A stretch of 64,000 nt of DNA from Neodiprion pinetum (GCF_021155775.2 NC_060235.2:33954607-34018606), one strand, 5' to 3'; positions 27,085 to 41,340 are shown, numbered from the stretch's first letter. The notes: generated from the letters alone by a model not told the origin. Translations and numbers: made by a program.

Positions 27085-28136
27085 GTAGTGGACGTAAATT
27101 AAACACGTGGATGGGCACACAGATATAATGTACAGACCTTCAACCGCAGATTTCCTATCTGGCAGCCTCAGCTTTTCCCTCGATCCGATGCCGCACGTCT
27201 CGCTCGTTTATCAATCGAAACAAAGAATCGCCAATATAAATGGATTGCGAGCTCTCAGGGTCCGCCGATTTTTAAACCGAGCCAAGCTTCGCTCTGCGAG
27301 ATACTTTTGTCGGCATACGCGGACGCTGTCGCGATTCGAATTTGATTGGATGGGTCGCAATAAAAATTCGGCTTCGATCAAACGACTCCGCCCCATCGGC
27401 CCGCGGCCCTGCACTGATTTCAAGACAATACACTCTGTCCCTTCTATACCTACATATAACCGGATATGCTACCGGAAGAGTATATCGAACACGCCTTCGT
27501 TCAACCATTTCTCAAAGTGAACAAGCGTTTTTCGGAACAAAGATTTGTTCTACGGATTTACACAATTTTTGCCATTTTCACGGGGTTCCTGGGGCAGGGT
27601 GGAAAGTAGTTGAAACAGGTATGAGAGCGGAGTAAAGTGGCTTATAAATTATTCTCGAACTGATTTTTGTCGCGATGTACGCCCGGAAAACGTACAGAAT
27701 TCATCAAAGTTCATCCAGCCAACGATTCGTTCGAAAATTTGACGATACGGTGAAATGATTCGCCGCCAGAGAAATTGCGTTGTTCAGTTTCCACGCTCCA
27801 TTTTTTCAGCTCGCATGGAACCGGTAAATTGACCGTTCAATTTTGACCCGAAGCGGTAAAACCGTGAAGGTGTATTCGCAGTGAGCTATACATAATAACT
27901 AATGACGAGCAAAACTACGTCACGCGCAGGTATTTTGCAGAAATATTAATAATATATCAAAACCTCGTTCCGGAGTGTATCTATTAATTGATTAACTAGC
28001 CCTCGGCAAGAGCGGAGAAATTAACAGTTGCAGTCACGGTTCAGTTCCGTTCAATAATTGCTGATGTGATTGGTTCTCTCAACGTTGTCGTGCAGAAAAT
28101 CAGTCCAGCATTTGCAAAATCCGGTGAAATAAAAAC

Positions 28137-28168
28137 GGTGGCTTTTAAAGAAGGTGGCTTTTAAAGAA
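28137..28168. repeat. Perfect 16-bp tandem duplication
   Basis: The unit GGTGGCTTTTAAAGAA occurs twice back to back without mismatch. Probably a recent replication slip; no known function. Confidence 0.9.
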
Positions 28169-30927
28169 ATCACCATTCGGGACATTGGATGATCTCGCGT
28201 ATCGCATGTATATTGTATATGTGTACACAGGTACTGTGTGCAAGAATACCGCCTAATGGCGTATAATAAAGAGGCCAGTCTGCAGAAGCTGTAAATTATT
28301 TGGCTGACTTATACGATTCCGAGTTTCCGTTGCGGAGGGTATTAATCCATTCCCTTTAGTCGAGAATCTTCCGAAAGTGGGATACGAACACGTTTATAGA
28401 TTCGTTTATAAATAGTCCACCGCAACTCAACGCGCTTTTGCAATCCGAAATTATGCACGTGTTCGTCTGCACTGTGCGCATTTTGCATGCATTGAAGGAA
28501 AGTTGTGCATCGGTGATACTTGCAAAGTTCATATTATGTAGCCTCGTAAATTTTCGTGACCCATATCGTTTCAAATCTGCAAATTGCTCTTCTAATTAGG
28601 CTCGTTTCGTTACTCGGAAAACTATCAAAGCTTATCGTGGAGGCGCGTGCATACTTATCGTTCAATTTTGGCAGAAGTTACATTGTTTTCCATTTCGCGA
28701 AGCGAATGAAGCCGCGGCCACCAAATTCGTGAAACACGATTACCACGAGCGCTGAATTACGTAATGAAGTTTATTCTTATTTTTCTGCCAATTCTATACT
28801 TTCATCGATCACGTTTTCCGTCTCTCGTATTTTTATTACACGTACATAAATATTTGTCGTATCGGTACATTCATTAGAGAAACGATCGAAAATTCTTACG
28901 TTCATTTTTTCACCCGCACAGCGTCTACCTTTAGCGTTAGGTATGCGTGAATAATATTGCGATTGAGCAGCGTTCAAATATTGGCAAAAATATTTCAACG
29001 CAAGGTTGACGAACCGCGAGATACGTATTACATTGCTCAAAGCTTTGGGCGACAAAAAACAATAACAATAACAAAAAGGATAATAATAATAACAACAATG
29101 AAAGGACCGATAACGACCCTAACAGCAATGATTACAAAGCAGAACCTGTCTTGCTTCGGCCGTTATAACGATACGTTAAACCTGTTTTCGCGAAAAATTT
29201 TCGCCAATTGAATGCACACCCGAGGGCTTGCGAATATATTTATATATTTATATTTATATATGTATATATGTGAAGAACGCGTGACACGCCGTCACTCACG
29301 CGGTTCTTCAATGCGAAATTAATTCGAACGGTGCTGCATGATACACGTGTACACGTACATCTTGTATACATATACAGGCTGTATGCGTAAAAATACCCGT
29401 TTAGTGATTTCTTCAGAAATTTTTCACGGAAGGAGTAGGATAGCGGTTTCGTTACAGAGCTGGGCCGTGTCTTTTGGTATTTTTGAAAGTACGTTTTCGT
29501 CGAGCGACTGGATTCCCAAGGCGCACGATGTCCAGTAAAATCGTACCGATCCGCAATGATTATTATAAATATATGTATAACGAGGTGGCAACAATAGCGC
29601 AGGAAAGCAGGAAATTAAGAATTTTAATCGAGTATTGAGAGTCGAGTACCCCTTTTCCGGCCGAAGTCGAGGAGGGAGACGAAATAGGTAAACAGCTTAA
29701 TTTAATACATATACCAATAGCATTGTGTCGGGACGTATTAGGCTTAACATATACATGTATGTACGACACATGTGTAAGATTAATAAAAAGGGGGAATGAA
29801 TACGTGGAGCGAAATACCACTCCGTCGGTATCATGTATATTACGTAGGCAAATCGGGAATGCGGTATATATGGGTACTCATACCGTAGATAAACGTATGC
29901 TAAAAAGCGACTTGAGAAATTTGAGAGGCGCGGTGGCTGGCTTGGCTTTCTTTGCATGTTATTTCCCCGCCCCCGGAGCAGCGTTATCCCTCGCGAGATT
30001 ATGAATATAAATGGATGTTTACAATAGGCATACATAGGTGTATATACGTATATTGTATATATGTACAAGTTTTCCCGGTCGAAGTAATCGGCATGTAAAT
30101 TCCCGTAATTTGTTTTACACGCCTCAAGTACTTTATTACGTAATTTATATCTCGTCCCGACGCGCGCGTCTTATCCTGGATTTCCTCGCAGCTCCGGGAT
30201 TTGACTCGCTTCGAACTCCCAATAGGCACTATTATTCCTCTCTGTCACAGTCACTCGATCGTCATCCACAGGGAAAAATATCCCGTTTTCGCCTCGCTGA
30301 GCTTTTCCTCCGACGCGGCCGGGATCTTTTCTTTTATATTGCGCTTATTAACAAGTATACATGTATCGCATTGCAACGATCTAGGCGTTGCAGAACGAAC
30401 TAATAAATATGTTCGTGAGCTTACGAAGCGAATTAATAGGAAGCGAAATTAAGAGATGCGAAAAATGCTTTTACGCATGCATGGAAAATGCGTGTTATTC
30501 GTTTAAAGTCTGACACAAGACTGTTCTTACAATAATATCGGTTGACGCAGCAACTTTACTGTTCTTTTAACACACGAAAGCCTTTATGCGTCTTTTATCT
30601 ATGGTCACTACTAGATCAGAAAGGGGGGTCAAACGGTTGATTTCACCCCTTGTGACAGTACGTTACACGGTGAATTGTTCACCTTGCATCAGCGATGGTG
30701 AAAATCATCCCCTGCAGCGAACTTTTTCCTCGCTCCTTGTTTGACAGATCGACAAGAACAGGCATAAAACACACGTGCCGAAGTAACGGGTGCCGATAAC
30801 GACCCAAGTTTAGCCGATGTTTGCCCACCCAGCGATCCGCACTGCAGCTGATCACGCTCCTCTGTGCTCAAAGCACATGTGTATTTTTTTTTGTCACGAT
30901 TTTCCCGTTACTCCTAATTCGCAAAAA

Positions 30928-30946
30928 TAAAAAAAAAAAAAAAAAA
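30928..30946. repeat. Poly-A tract
   Basis: Nineteen-base A run; could be a simple repeat or a retrocopy tail, but no retrocopied sequence precedes it that I recognise. Confidence 0.85.
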
Positions 30947-33900
30947 GGCAAAGCCCCGCGATTCTATAAGCGATATGTTACGTATGTACTTATACGAGGT
31001 TGTTTTATGCAAGGATAATACTGATTTTTTTCCATTCGTGGTTTGATCACGATCCTAGAGAATACGTTCATTACGCTTATTAGTTGCAAGTCATAAAGAA
31101 CCTAACTCATTTCGGTGAGCGGAGATGGTGCGATGTAACGGCTAATGGTGTCGTGCAGTCGCATGTGGCGACTGTGTTTTGGGAAAGTTAATGTATGGGC
31201 AACTTGGTGTTTTCACACAGTCACGTATGTCAAGTCCAATTGATAATTGCCGTTGTTACGCGGAGGTTACACGTCTTTGGATAACAATGTAAGTCCTATG
31301 AGAAGAATGGAAATCTTTTGAGAATATTGCAGTTCTTGCCCTTATGGAGAGACGATGATTTCTATAATGTTAGGGTGTTGTCGACGGTTTTTCACCCGAT
31401 TTGTTCTCGCTGTTTTGTACAGAATTTGTTAAAATTTCTGGATTTGTTGAAGAACATCGCTTAGGATTTTTGGAATAATAACATGATCAGGCAGGCAGAA
31501 CTATCTGAAAAAATCCTTTTACCTTCGGAAGAATCTAATACAGCACACGAGGATGTGTGAAAGTCAGTCTGGCCGTGTCGAGGATGAAGAAAGAACGGAG
31601 TTGTCGTTGCTTTCTTTTCCTACTTTGAGAAGTTGCTGTTAGAAAAATAGGAACGAGGATTTGTCGTCAAGCGAATCTTTGATCAGATTGACGTGTCTTT
31701 CTCAAATTGAATATTGAATCTCTCTAAAAGTTCTGTTAATCGTAGTTCAGAGTTCTCCTTGTTGAGTAAAAAGGTTCATTATGCGTCCTACACGCAAAAC
31801 TCAAAGTTCAGCAGTGATAATTGACCATTCTCCGACACATATGTATGTATGTATGTATATGTGTGTATGTACATATGAGACTTGTGTGAAAAGTCCAATA
31901 CTTTGAAAGTAACATATCAGTGAATGGAAAAAAACTCAGTATTATCCTTGTATGAAACGGAAATTTTCAGAAAAAAGTAATTCTCTATTTCATCGTGGCA
32001 ACCCGTAAAAACTTTTGTTTAGGTTGAAAGAAAGATTCCGAGAAAAATATGAGTATTTTACGTTTTGTTAGAGATCGCGCTCGTTTGATTTTTTTTTTTC
32101 ACATTTTTTTGAATTTTTGAAGAAATATATTGTAGCAATTCAATTATTATTTCTGTCCTGACATTAACGTTCAACCCAGAGATTACGAACCATAACATAA
32201 CAATATATGAACCGATAATCTTATTCTCCTAAATTGAAAGTTCAAATTAAATTATAACTGTTTTATGAGATTGAATTAATAATGAAAAGACCGTCGGATA
32301 CGTTTCTCGAACATCGACTGGAGACTTAATATTACAAGTGTGGGTCTACTTAGTGACGCAAATTGATATTACGATTGATATAAGCAACAAAAAAATATTT
32401 TATTCACGATTATTCATAGATAAAAAAAAAATTTATAACGGTGATACATTAACTGAACCTGATCTTTCACGTTACATAGAATTTTCATCTTTTTCCAGAA
32501 CCTTTTTTTCTAACGTAAAAAAAAACTTTTTATGAGGTGGAAAATCACAAATTATTTTCATCTGAAATGCCCTAATATATATGTATGTACATACATACCG
32601 TGTAATTATTTCCCATTTAAACAGCGTCAAGTGTTAATAAAGTATACTCGTTCCAATTACCTTCGCAAAGCTTGCCAAAATAATCGCGTGGTACGGTTCT
32701 GGCTTCGTTTTAATACAATGCCAGAACAGTTACACGTGTAAAAGGAACCGCGGTGTTACACGGTGTACGTCACGTGAATGGATAGGTATAAACGATAAAT
32801 CTGACTCGTTGCGCGCAACGTGAAGTGGAAAATTAATTGGGAAGCTTATAAAGGGCAATCTCGGGTAGGTGTAGCTGGTTTAAATTCTATCTAGATAACG
32901 GCTAGAGGTAGAACAAAGGCCGGCTCTGCTTGCACTGCGATGCCCGAGGTGTTGAAGGAGAGATTTAGCTCCTCGTGATTTCTCTTCACGTAACAAATGA
33001 CGCCTACCTCGAGACTTTGAGCTTCTCAGACTATCCGCCTGCCCCTCAATTATTTATCATTATGGCGTTACGTCAACCTTTCTTCCCGTAACAACAACCC
33101 CGAGTCTCGATGCTATAAACAAAAATCGCTAATAAATACAAATCGTCGCCTCGGTGCTTCCGGAAATCCCGCTCAGAATCCAATCTCAGGATGAAGAACG
33201 ACGTTACTTTCGAATTACGCTGCCGTAAGGTAAACCTCGGTTTTACATTTTTCTCCCATGTTGTATTTTTATGATCGCAATAAGGGGAAAAATCTACGCT
33301 CAGAATTTGAATATAAGTACGAAATCGATTTCTAATAAAAACCCAGTAGACACTGATTTTTAGATGAATACAATATTCAATGTAAAAGGAATAATAAAAA
33401 CGAAACAAGTCCATTTCTTGTATCACATTTCATAATTATGTAACGAGAATATACTCGAGTATTACACTTTACATCACCGTCAATTAACATTACCGATTCC
33501 CAATCGTTTTACGGTATAGATAATATTCAAATCGACGGGAGCAGATCGAGTAATTAGGCATGTTGCGTTTGAAGATTGCAGAATTTGAGTCGCTATTGGT
33601 GAAACTATTTGTTTTATTACTCGTAACAAATGAAATTTAATTATACACGATTTACGAAACAAGGTAGATATTTACAGTACCTAAATACGATTCCAGGATT
33701 CCACCAAAACGCGTATCTATCTCTCTTTCTATCTCTTAGTCTCTTACTTTCTCTTTCTCTCTCTCTCTCTAATGATAAGCTGTTTTTAATAACCGTAACG
33801 AACAGAAAAAAATGAAAGAATTTCCTACTGAAAATTATTCCGTGATAAATCACACAACGTTATGATCGAAATTTCGGATATATTTTATGATGCAATTCAA

Positions 33901-35283
33901 CGCGTAAATACAACTTGATACGTAAAAAATCATACGACGAATCATTGGTTTCGGTATGTGATTTGTTATCTATTTTATCTCATAATCTATACATCATGAT
34001 TCATCACGCGATTTGTTGTGTATTAATTAGTATTCACATGTTAAATTGCATGATAAAATACATTCGAATTTCGGTCATAACGTTACGTGATATATCGCAA
34101 AATAATTTTCGATAGGAAAGAGAGAATAAAAAAGAAGATGGTGGGAAAAAATTTTCCAGGGGCACCGGAGCGAAAAATTAAAACCCTGGACTAAAACTTG
34201 ACTGAACGGGGAATCGAAAGTTCAACAATCTTTTCAACCTTTTTCAAACGGCGGATTGAAAATTCAGCTATTAGTTTGCTAAATTCCGATAATGAAATCG
34301 ACCTAATTTCACGGATCAGCTTGCAATTCTCGAAACGAGGGGCATTATGTACTTTCTCTAATTATTACGATTCTACTGTAGCAGAGTTTTGGGGGGAAAA
34401 GATCATTCTATACGTAAACGAGCCCAAGATTCCGCCCACCTTAATTACACTTGTTACCACTAATGGACCGGCCGAAAATTTCACTGGTTAGAATCGTCGA
34501 AGATCTTATGGCCGTCTTCCTTCCACCGTGTATAATATACTGTTTTGCGTGATAGGGAACGGAGGGGCAAGAGAGGGAGACTTTGACTCGGTGGAAAATG
34601 ATTTAATTTAAATTCCCCGATGGTTTCGCAAGCAGCAAGGCGGCCGGTCCCCCTGTTTTAAAAGCACGACGCCAATTGTTATACGCGCGTAGGCGGCGAA
34701 GTAAAATCTTATTTTCCAAGAACGGAAGAAGGTCTCGTCTTGGTCCCCCGTACCTGTATACTTAATGAATATACCCCCTAGTACACACGTAAGAAAGTGA
34801 AATGATAAAGAAAAATGAGCACGCGTAAAGGTAAAGGATAAAAAGGTACCTTGCCTCAAAGGGAAAGAGAAGATCGCGCATAGCTTGTGTCTGTCCACAC
34901 CTATACTCTGTTCATTCTCGCCCTCACATACGTATTGTATAAATATATCCGTTCACGTGCAGTTTTTATCCATATATTATATATAATATATATATATAGG
35001 CACGAAAAAATATTACTGCAAAGCTAGACGCGCCGTGCCGACATGCATATTCATACCGAAGCGCAATCTGCAAATGACTTTACCTGTGTCAAGAATGCTC
35101 TTCGGAATATCGACCCATCCACGTCGTCTGTACACACCTATATCGGGTCTGCAGGTTGATATGTGTATAATTCGCATGCCATCAGTCCACGAGGAATACG
35201 AGAGAGAAGGGAGAGAATCTGCAGTGCTGCAATCAAATTTCGACACGTATACCACGTGTGTATGTAATGTGTGCTTTTATACA

Positions 35284-35299
35284 TGTATATGCGCATATA

Positions 35300-35359
<60 letters not shown>

Positions 35360-35390
35360 CACACACGCATATATATATATAATATATACA
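35284..35390. repeat. (TA)n microsatellite with GT/CA interruptions
   Basis: About 107 bases of alternating ATAT interrupted by TGTA and ACACAC. It creates long artificial Tyr/Ile open frames on both strands that should not be taken as coding. Confidence 0.95.
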
Positions 35391-37442
35391 TGTCCTGACA
35401 TGTGGAAACTCGATAACCGACCGGCGTCCGTGGAATCCGATCAATCAAGGTGCAGTCGTATAATTTGTAGGAAAGCAATTGATTCGTGCGTCGAATATTT
35501 GAAACGGGCCGGGGTTTCCTTATGGGTGGAATGTTCTCGATCCCATCTCGCGTCGAGGGCGTAGTTTTTATTCCCGTTTTTCTTTCGAGGCATCCCATGT
35601 ATGAAGAAACGAACAAAATGTCGACGATATAACCCGAGCGATGCCCGCGAAGTCTGAACACGAGGCACCGAAGAGGCGGCGAAGGGGGAGCGAGGAGGTT
35701 GTGGAGGGGGTGGAAAAAAAGTACAGAGGCAAGTAGGGAGGAAGTGACGTCGCTCGAGTTGCCGAGTCCACGGAGGTTGCCTCGGTAGGTAATGGCATCG
35801 AAGAGATGGAACTCGAGCCGCCCTCCCTTCAAACGCCGAAAGACTTTTTATTTTCACCCTCGTAAAGAGACCTGCCTACTCTGTAATATATTTTCGTAAC
35901 TCAAGATAGGTACTTCCTTTTTCGCGCCACCCCTGCACGCGTAGATCCGCTCACTATGCGTAATTTCATTTTATACTACACGATATATACAAGCGGGGAC
36001 GGAAGAAAGAACACCCCGAAAAAAGCACCGTACTGGTATTGTCGTCACCGCCGCACCTACGGGCAGAAAAATGAGAAAAATATCTGCGGTCACACCCCCG
36101 GCATGCCGGACGATGTGGGAAAAAGTGCACGCGGTAATTAAATCAACCCGCAACGCGCGGATATTTTGTATCTGCACATATGGCGTCGCATGCGCGCTTT
36201 TTCCACCCGAATACGGCTGCACCTATATCGGGAAAAATCCAAGCATGACGACCCTGGATATCTGCGGGTGTATTATAATTAATGTAGAGTCGTCAGAGTT
36301 CATTAATTAATGAAACGCGCGACTACAGCGTTATATCGCGTGATCAAATTTTTATGACTACCTTTTGTGTACGGTTATGGTTGCACGAAATATTCGTTCC
36401 ACATGTGTCCCGCGGTACATATTTCCTTATTATTATCCTTTGATATGGACTATTTATGCTTATCGTCTAACGATCCTCCGTTGCCTTTTCCGTTTCTATG
36501 GTTCTTTTTATTTTTCACATTAATTATATCACGATGTTGAGGATAAACTTTTTTAATATAACCTAAAAGTACCGGCAATTGAAAAGTTTTGAAGTAGCAC
36601 TGTACACGCAGCCGTATTATTATATACAATATACATAATATATATATACCTATATACATATATACGCCAAGTGTAATGATGAGATATGAAGTGGGATTAA
36701 AATGAAACGAACGGTATAAATTTGCACACAGTATATTCTTCTCCACAGCAAAGGCGCGTTCGTTATAGTACATAAAAAAGAAGAAGAAAAAAAAATCACT
36801 ACAGGTCACGAGGCAATTATTGTTATGAGACATGTAATACGATTCAGTCTGTTTTCATATCCTTGAATTGTCTATTATTGCAAAATACAACACTCACTCA
36901 TTACGCAGGCACATTCCCCTGGCAAAGGGCGTGCTCCACACCCTGTGGTTCCAGAATTGAAAGGCACGCATCACTGCACCCATCGATCGTCCCCGCCGAA
37001 TCGTTACCAATCAGCCCTTTGATAAATATGCGTTAGAATAGGTACACCAGCGAATGATAGACCGTTGGCTTGTCGTCTGGGAATTATTTCTCCGTAGTTT
37101 CAAACGGAGTTCTTTCACCAGCCTAACTGTGAGTCGATATTAGGCACACGTTTTATCTACGCCTGTCTATGCTCGGCACCGTTGGGTCCCACATGCGTAT
37201 CCATCAATCGCTTGTTAGGGTTACCAGCCTTCGATGAATCACGCGGTCCCTTTTTCTTCAAGGCTCTGGACTCGCGGCACCATTCGTTCTCGGATCGCTT
37301 GGCATTTATCGATCGGATACGCTTATACATAAATAGTCTCGTTAATTTTTCATCCCTCGTTTCGGCTACGGTGGATAATGTAACAGTGATAATGATAATG
37401 GTAATGAATTCTTGTGTTGTCTGTGCGGCTTGCCTTATGCAG

Positions 37443-37568
37443 CAGAGCTTTAACGCGCTGGATGGAAACGAACACCGTATTGAGAGTCAATTGAGAGCCA
37501 AAATAATTAGTGGATATCCAGAAAATCTTGGACAAGCAGCCTCTCGGAGCTCGCCAGCGACGTTTGAG
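37443..37568 (+). CDS. Possible isolated exon, 42 codons
   Basis: An open segment lies between GGCTTGCCTTATGCAG and TTTGAG before GTAAAA, phase 0 to 0. It encodes QSFNALDGNEHRIESQLRAK, then GYPENLGQAASRSS. The splice signals and amino-acid mix are good, but its phases do not fit between the 26,998 candidate and the 49,115 exon, both of which need phase 1. It would have to be an alternative exon, part of another transcript, or chance. No family is recognised. Confidence 0.22.
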
Positions 37569-38736
37569 GTAAAAAATTTCAATCGCTTCATTTCTCAATA
37601 TCCTCCAATTTCTCAACGGATGTAAACCTCCACGCTGACCTGGCAGAGCCGTTTCTTCTGAACAATTAGAGATCCAAAGGTCTACAAATCTGATCAGCCC
37701 GCGGGTTTTAATCCGATTCCTCTTGCCGCAGAACTGCATTTTCTTACCGCACTGTCTTGTCGCTATACATGGACGCAGGATATAAACTAATTAGAAAATA
37801 CTACGCCCACAGCATACCTGGCTTAATGCGAGCGATTCGATATCGGAAAGCCTTACGGCTTGCTGTACAAGCCGACTGCTCGACTACTCGTCACACGAAA
37901 TGCACGTCGTGAATGCATGGAAAATTGCAAGCTCTGTTTCTGAGCGACGAAAATATCTTCTCCCCAACAATCTTTCGACGCTTAACTGCGGGTAATGTTG
38001 TCCGGTCAATTTTCTCGCCGGCACGGAGTAAATCAGTGCAAGATCTACCTCGCTTTGGCGATATCATCCGGAAGCACGCGAGAGTCGTTGACAGCACGCG
38101 AGGATTGGCCGCGGCACTTGGACGAATGAAAGAATTTTGAACCCTCCGTGAGGGAGTCGAAAAGGCCAAAGATCACGCGGCACATTAGACCCGAGTAGGT
38201 GACTCATTTGTCGTGGGACCGGAAGTCGGCGCTCCCGCGTAACGGAGGTCGGAAGCTGCAGCGTTTCCCAACTCAGTCAGGCGTCTTGACCTCCTTCTTC
38301 CGCTTGCCGCAAATGCACGAATTTCCACCCCCGACAGCGTGACCTCTGCACGCGCGCCCGGAGGCGAGTCGGGGTGGAAACCATTTTCGTTGTATAAAAT
38401 TGTTGAAAATTCCTGAGACTCGGGGCGATCTGGTTACCGGCAAAAGCGGGGGCGGACCCGGAGGCTGCACGGATGAAAGCTCGGGAATCCACCCTTCTGT
38501 CCTGGTTATCCCGATAGCCGGAGCCGGGGGGAAGGGAAGAGGCGGAAGAGACACAAGCGGATCAGGGATGCGAGGCGCATGGCCGCCGGTGCCGTGTGTG
38601 CGAAGGGTACGCGTTGCGGGACGGAAATGTGTAGCAGGAAGTATTGCAGCTACCTCGAAACGCAGCCGCAGTCACGTGTGGATGGATACACAACGGCGCT
38701 CCGGTTAACTGTTTTCATTTGATAATACACAACGAG

Positions 38737-38875
38737 CTTATTGTCGGGGGCTGCCATTATTCCAACTTGGAGTGCGGTGACAGGGGTATTAGTTTTGACC
38801 GACACGTGCGACTCGATGGCCCGGAGCTTTCACGTGTTTCCTGCGAGCTTCCGCGTCGCGTCGCCAACCTGCTCG
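38737..38875 (+). CDS. Possible exon in GC-rich block
   Basis: Within an open frame of about 300 bases the segment reads ELIVGGCHYSNLECGDRG, then ISFDRHVRLDGPELSRVSCE and LPRRVANLLE. It ends at CTCGAG before GTATCA, or at CAG before GTACAT nine bases later, both phase 0. The peptide looks structured and the block is GC-rich. However, no convincing acceptor precedes it and its phase does not match the first RasGEF exon. It could be an alternative first coding exon or noncoding. Confidence 0.2.
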
Positions 38876-40536
38876 AGGTATCACAGGTACATGCCTACGT
38901 AACGACACGCACGAAAGCTCGGCACACACGTTCGCGGAGATAACAAAAAATTCCCTTCCAGGGTCGTCAATTGTACAGGACAGAAAGGAGTCGTGCGGTT
39001 CTTCTTTGTTTCCGAAAGTTCGGCTACAATTTTACCTCTAACTCGATACAGGCCCGCCAGGCCCCCGGATACACACCTGTAAGCGTGTAGTCAAAGTTGG
39101 TCTTGCGTTCGGGAGGGACGCGTCTCGGGGTTGCACTCGAAAACCGAGTTAGTCAACCTCGAAGTTGACTCGCCCGGTCGAGCAAGATAATTCAACCCTC
39201 GCGGCAGGCAGCCGGTTGAGAAAAAAACCTCTCTCGATCCACCCTCACTTTTCTCCTGTCTTTTTCAATGCCGCGAAACGTAGTCGACGCTCTTGCTAAG
39301 GAAGTTTGCCACGTCTCGCACACCAACGGTTGGAGTCTCCGACGTTCCGTTACAGCTGTACGTTTATACTTCTCGACGGAAGGCCGTGGCCCGGATTTTG
39401 TACCCGGGGTTTATGTCCCGAGTCAAGTTCTCCCTCCGTTATCGCGTTATCGAGTTACTCTTTCATTTTACATGTCCCGCCGTTATTTGCAACACTTTCA
39501 TGCCAAGTCGCATACGTCAGACTGTCAAAATGCGGGCAGCTATAGGTATACGACGTTCGAAATTCTCTCTCGAATTCACCCCGGCTATGTTTCATTATGT
39601 ATGTATATACACACATACCTATACGCGTGCGGATCAGGGACTACGGGGTATCTCGACTCCGTAGAATTCCACTCCCGCAATCGGGGGAATTATACCCACG
39701 TTCTGCCCACAGTATGTGACCTTCTGGAAGTTTCCGTAACACGCCCATTTCACCTAACTCGCACCACGGACAGCCGATCATTGCATGGAAAACGGAATAT
39801 GACCTGAAAAGCGAGGCGTACGTGTAACGTGAAAGTCTGCCTGAAAATAATCGTTTTCAACTATTTCACGATCCGGTTCGAAAGAAGCATGTCTCGTATA
39901 ATAGCGGGGTGAAATACTGTTTTCCTTCGGGAAAAGGAGCTCAATTTTTCCGGGAACAAGCGGAAAGATTTACGCGATGTTCGGTACGTGGGCGTTGCGA
40001 GTGGGCAGATCCTCTTTACACGAATTCCAGGTGCTGAAAGCTTGAGGGGTACTTACTTGAAATGTATATCAGATTATAACAATGCGTGACAATTACAAGA
40101 CAATATGTCGACGTCGCAATTGAGGCGCGTATCAAATTATTCCAAGCAGCAAGGCATTGTGGGAGAAAAATATCCCCCCGGTATAATAATGCCTCGTTGT
40201 TTACGCCCCCGTTACGACTCGCTTCCCTGTCTCTGCGGGGGGCGCGGGGGCGAAACGGGCAGGAAGGAAGAACGCGGCACTCCGGAGTACCGAGATAAAT
40301 CAGAGGATGAGAGCCGTGTCCACAGCATCTAATACCACCGACTTAACTTCCAATTTGTAAAGAGAGCCGAGGAGCCTCGCAGCTTCATCAAACTTCCCGC
40401 TTCAAGCTTTAAGTGCTGTAAACGCAGAGATTCAAAAGCCGGGCGACGCGATATGTCGAAGAGGGATAATTTCGGGCCCTCTGAAAATCCGAGCTGATCA
40501 CGTTATCGCCGCACGTGACTTAGAATTAGGTATACG

Positions 40537-41340
40537 AGACTACCGTGGTCGCAAAATCAACCCCTCCCAGTAATAGTCGGGGAGCTGTGGGACAAAAAAT
40601 GCAACAGTTTTGCAAAGGCCGATGTTTTAATACCGGGTCATGTATCGCTTGTGAATAAATGGCCGACCCTCAGTCGGATAGTTTTCGGGAGAGCTGGCGC
40701 GGGGGCGGCACCGAAATTGTTAAAAAGACGTATACGTCGCAACTGATTTATAAAACCTAAAAATCAGTCTATGGATAGTAGATAAGAGCACAATTTCGAA
40801 ATTTTATGGATAGTGAGACAACTAACAAACTGTGAGAACAAGAACAGTACGCGTCAGTAGCGCGCAAAGTTCATCAAGAAAGTACATAAAAAAGATTTGG
40901 TCGGTAAAAGTGTTTCGTAAAGTTAAAAATTTTCAAGTGCAAGTCGTTCATGGTATTTAAAGCAATACAAAGACGATAAAAGGGCATCCCATTTTATAAA
41001 ACACATTTACCAACCAAACTTTTATAATGAATTTTTTTTATTGGTTTAGCGCGCTGCCGACGCGTACTGTTCCAATATTTTGCAGACTGACCATGTCCAC
41101 ATGGTTTTTTAGTTGTCTTATTATCCGCAGACTAATTTTCAGATTTTTTCAAACAGTTCGGTGCCGTTCCCGCGCCAGTTGTCCTCAAAACTGCCTGACC
41201 GATGCAGATGGTAGGCTATTGATATGTACAACCGATACATGATTGCTAATATTAAAATATCGGCCTTTATAAAACTGTTGCATTTTTTGTTCCTCAGCTC
41301 TCGGACTATAACGCTACTAAATAATTTCGAGGTAGTCATA
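40537..41340. mobile_element. Foldback element with about 370-base arms
   Basis: The left arm (about 40,537-40,925) and the reverse complement of the right arm (about 40,985-41,340) align through many blocks: GACTACC at the tip, ACAAAAAATGCAACAGTTTT, AAAGGCCGAT(G/A)TTTTAATA, CATGTATCG, CTGGCGCGGG, CGGCACCGAA, GTACGCGTC(A/G)G(T/C)AGCGCGC, TTGGT(C/T)GGTAAA. Nearly the whole element folds back. There is no transposase. The right tip runs into an ACTGGGTC/GACCCAGT palindrome at 41,339-41,360, a motif repeated nearby at about 41,790. Confidence 0.8.

Larger units (their letters stand above)
27085..40536. other. Long intron or intergenic DNA; few candidate exons
   Basis: If the 26,998 candidate is an exon of the PLC-epsilon gene, this is part of a 22 kb intron. 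It holds a perfect 16-base tandem duplication (28,137-28,168), poly-A at 30,928-30,946, an ATGT tetranucleotide run (31,841-31,858), a large TA repeat (35,284-35,390) and a GC-rich block at 38,240-38,900. Weak exon candidates at 37,443 and 38,737 are listed separately. Another segment at 35,155-35,259 is splice-bounded but unconvincing. Confidence 0.45.

Noticed and set aside
27125..27280. Exon-like frame after TAATGTACAG
   Set aside because: No usable donor and multiple frames open; not distinguishable from chance.
31156..31174. Perfect CAGTCGC/GCGACTG hairpin in a T-rich stretch suspected to be a decayed LTR
   Set aside because: No TG...CA ends, primer-binding site or second LTR found; a single 7-base stem is weak.
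35155..35259. Splice-bounded 35-codon segment (GTCTGCAG to TGT before GTATGT)
   Set aside because: Phase 0-0 does not fit the main chain, and it borders the TA repeat; short enough to be chance.
35233..35832. 199-codon minus-strand open frame, the longest in the window
   Set aside because: A large part is alternating Tyr/Ile produced by the TA microsatellite; the remainder has no motif or splice context.
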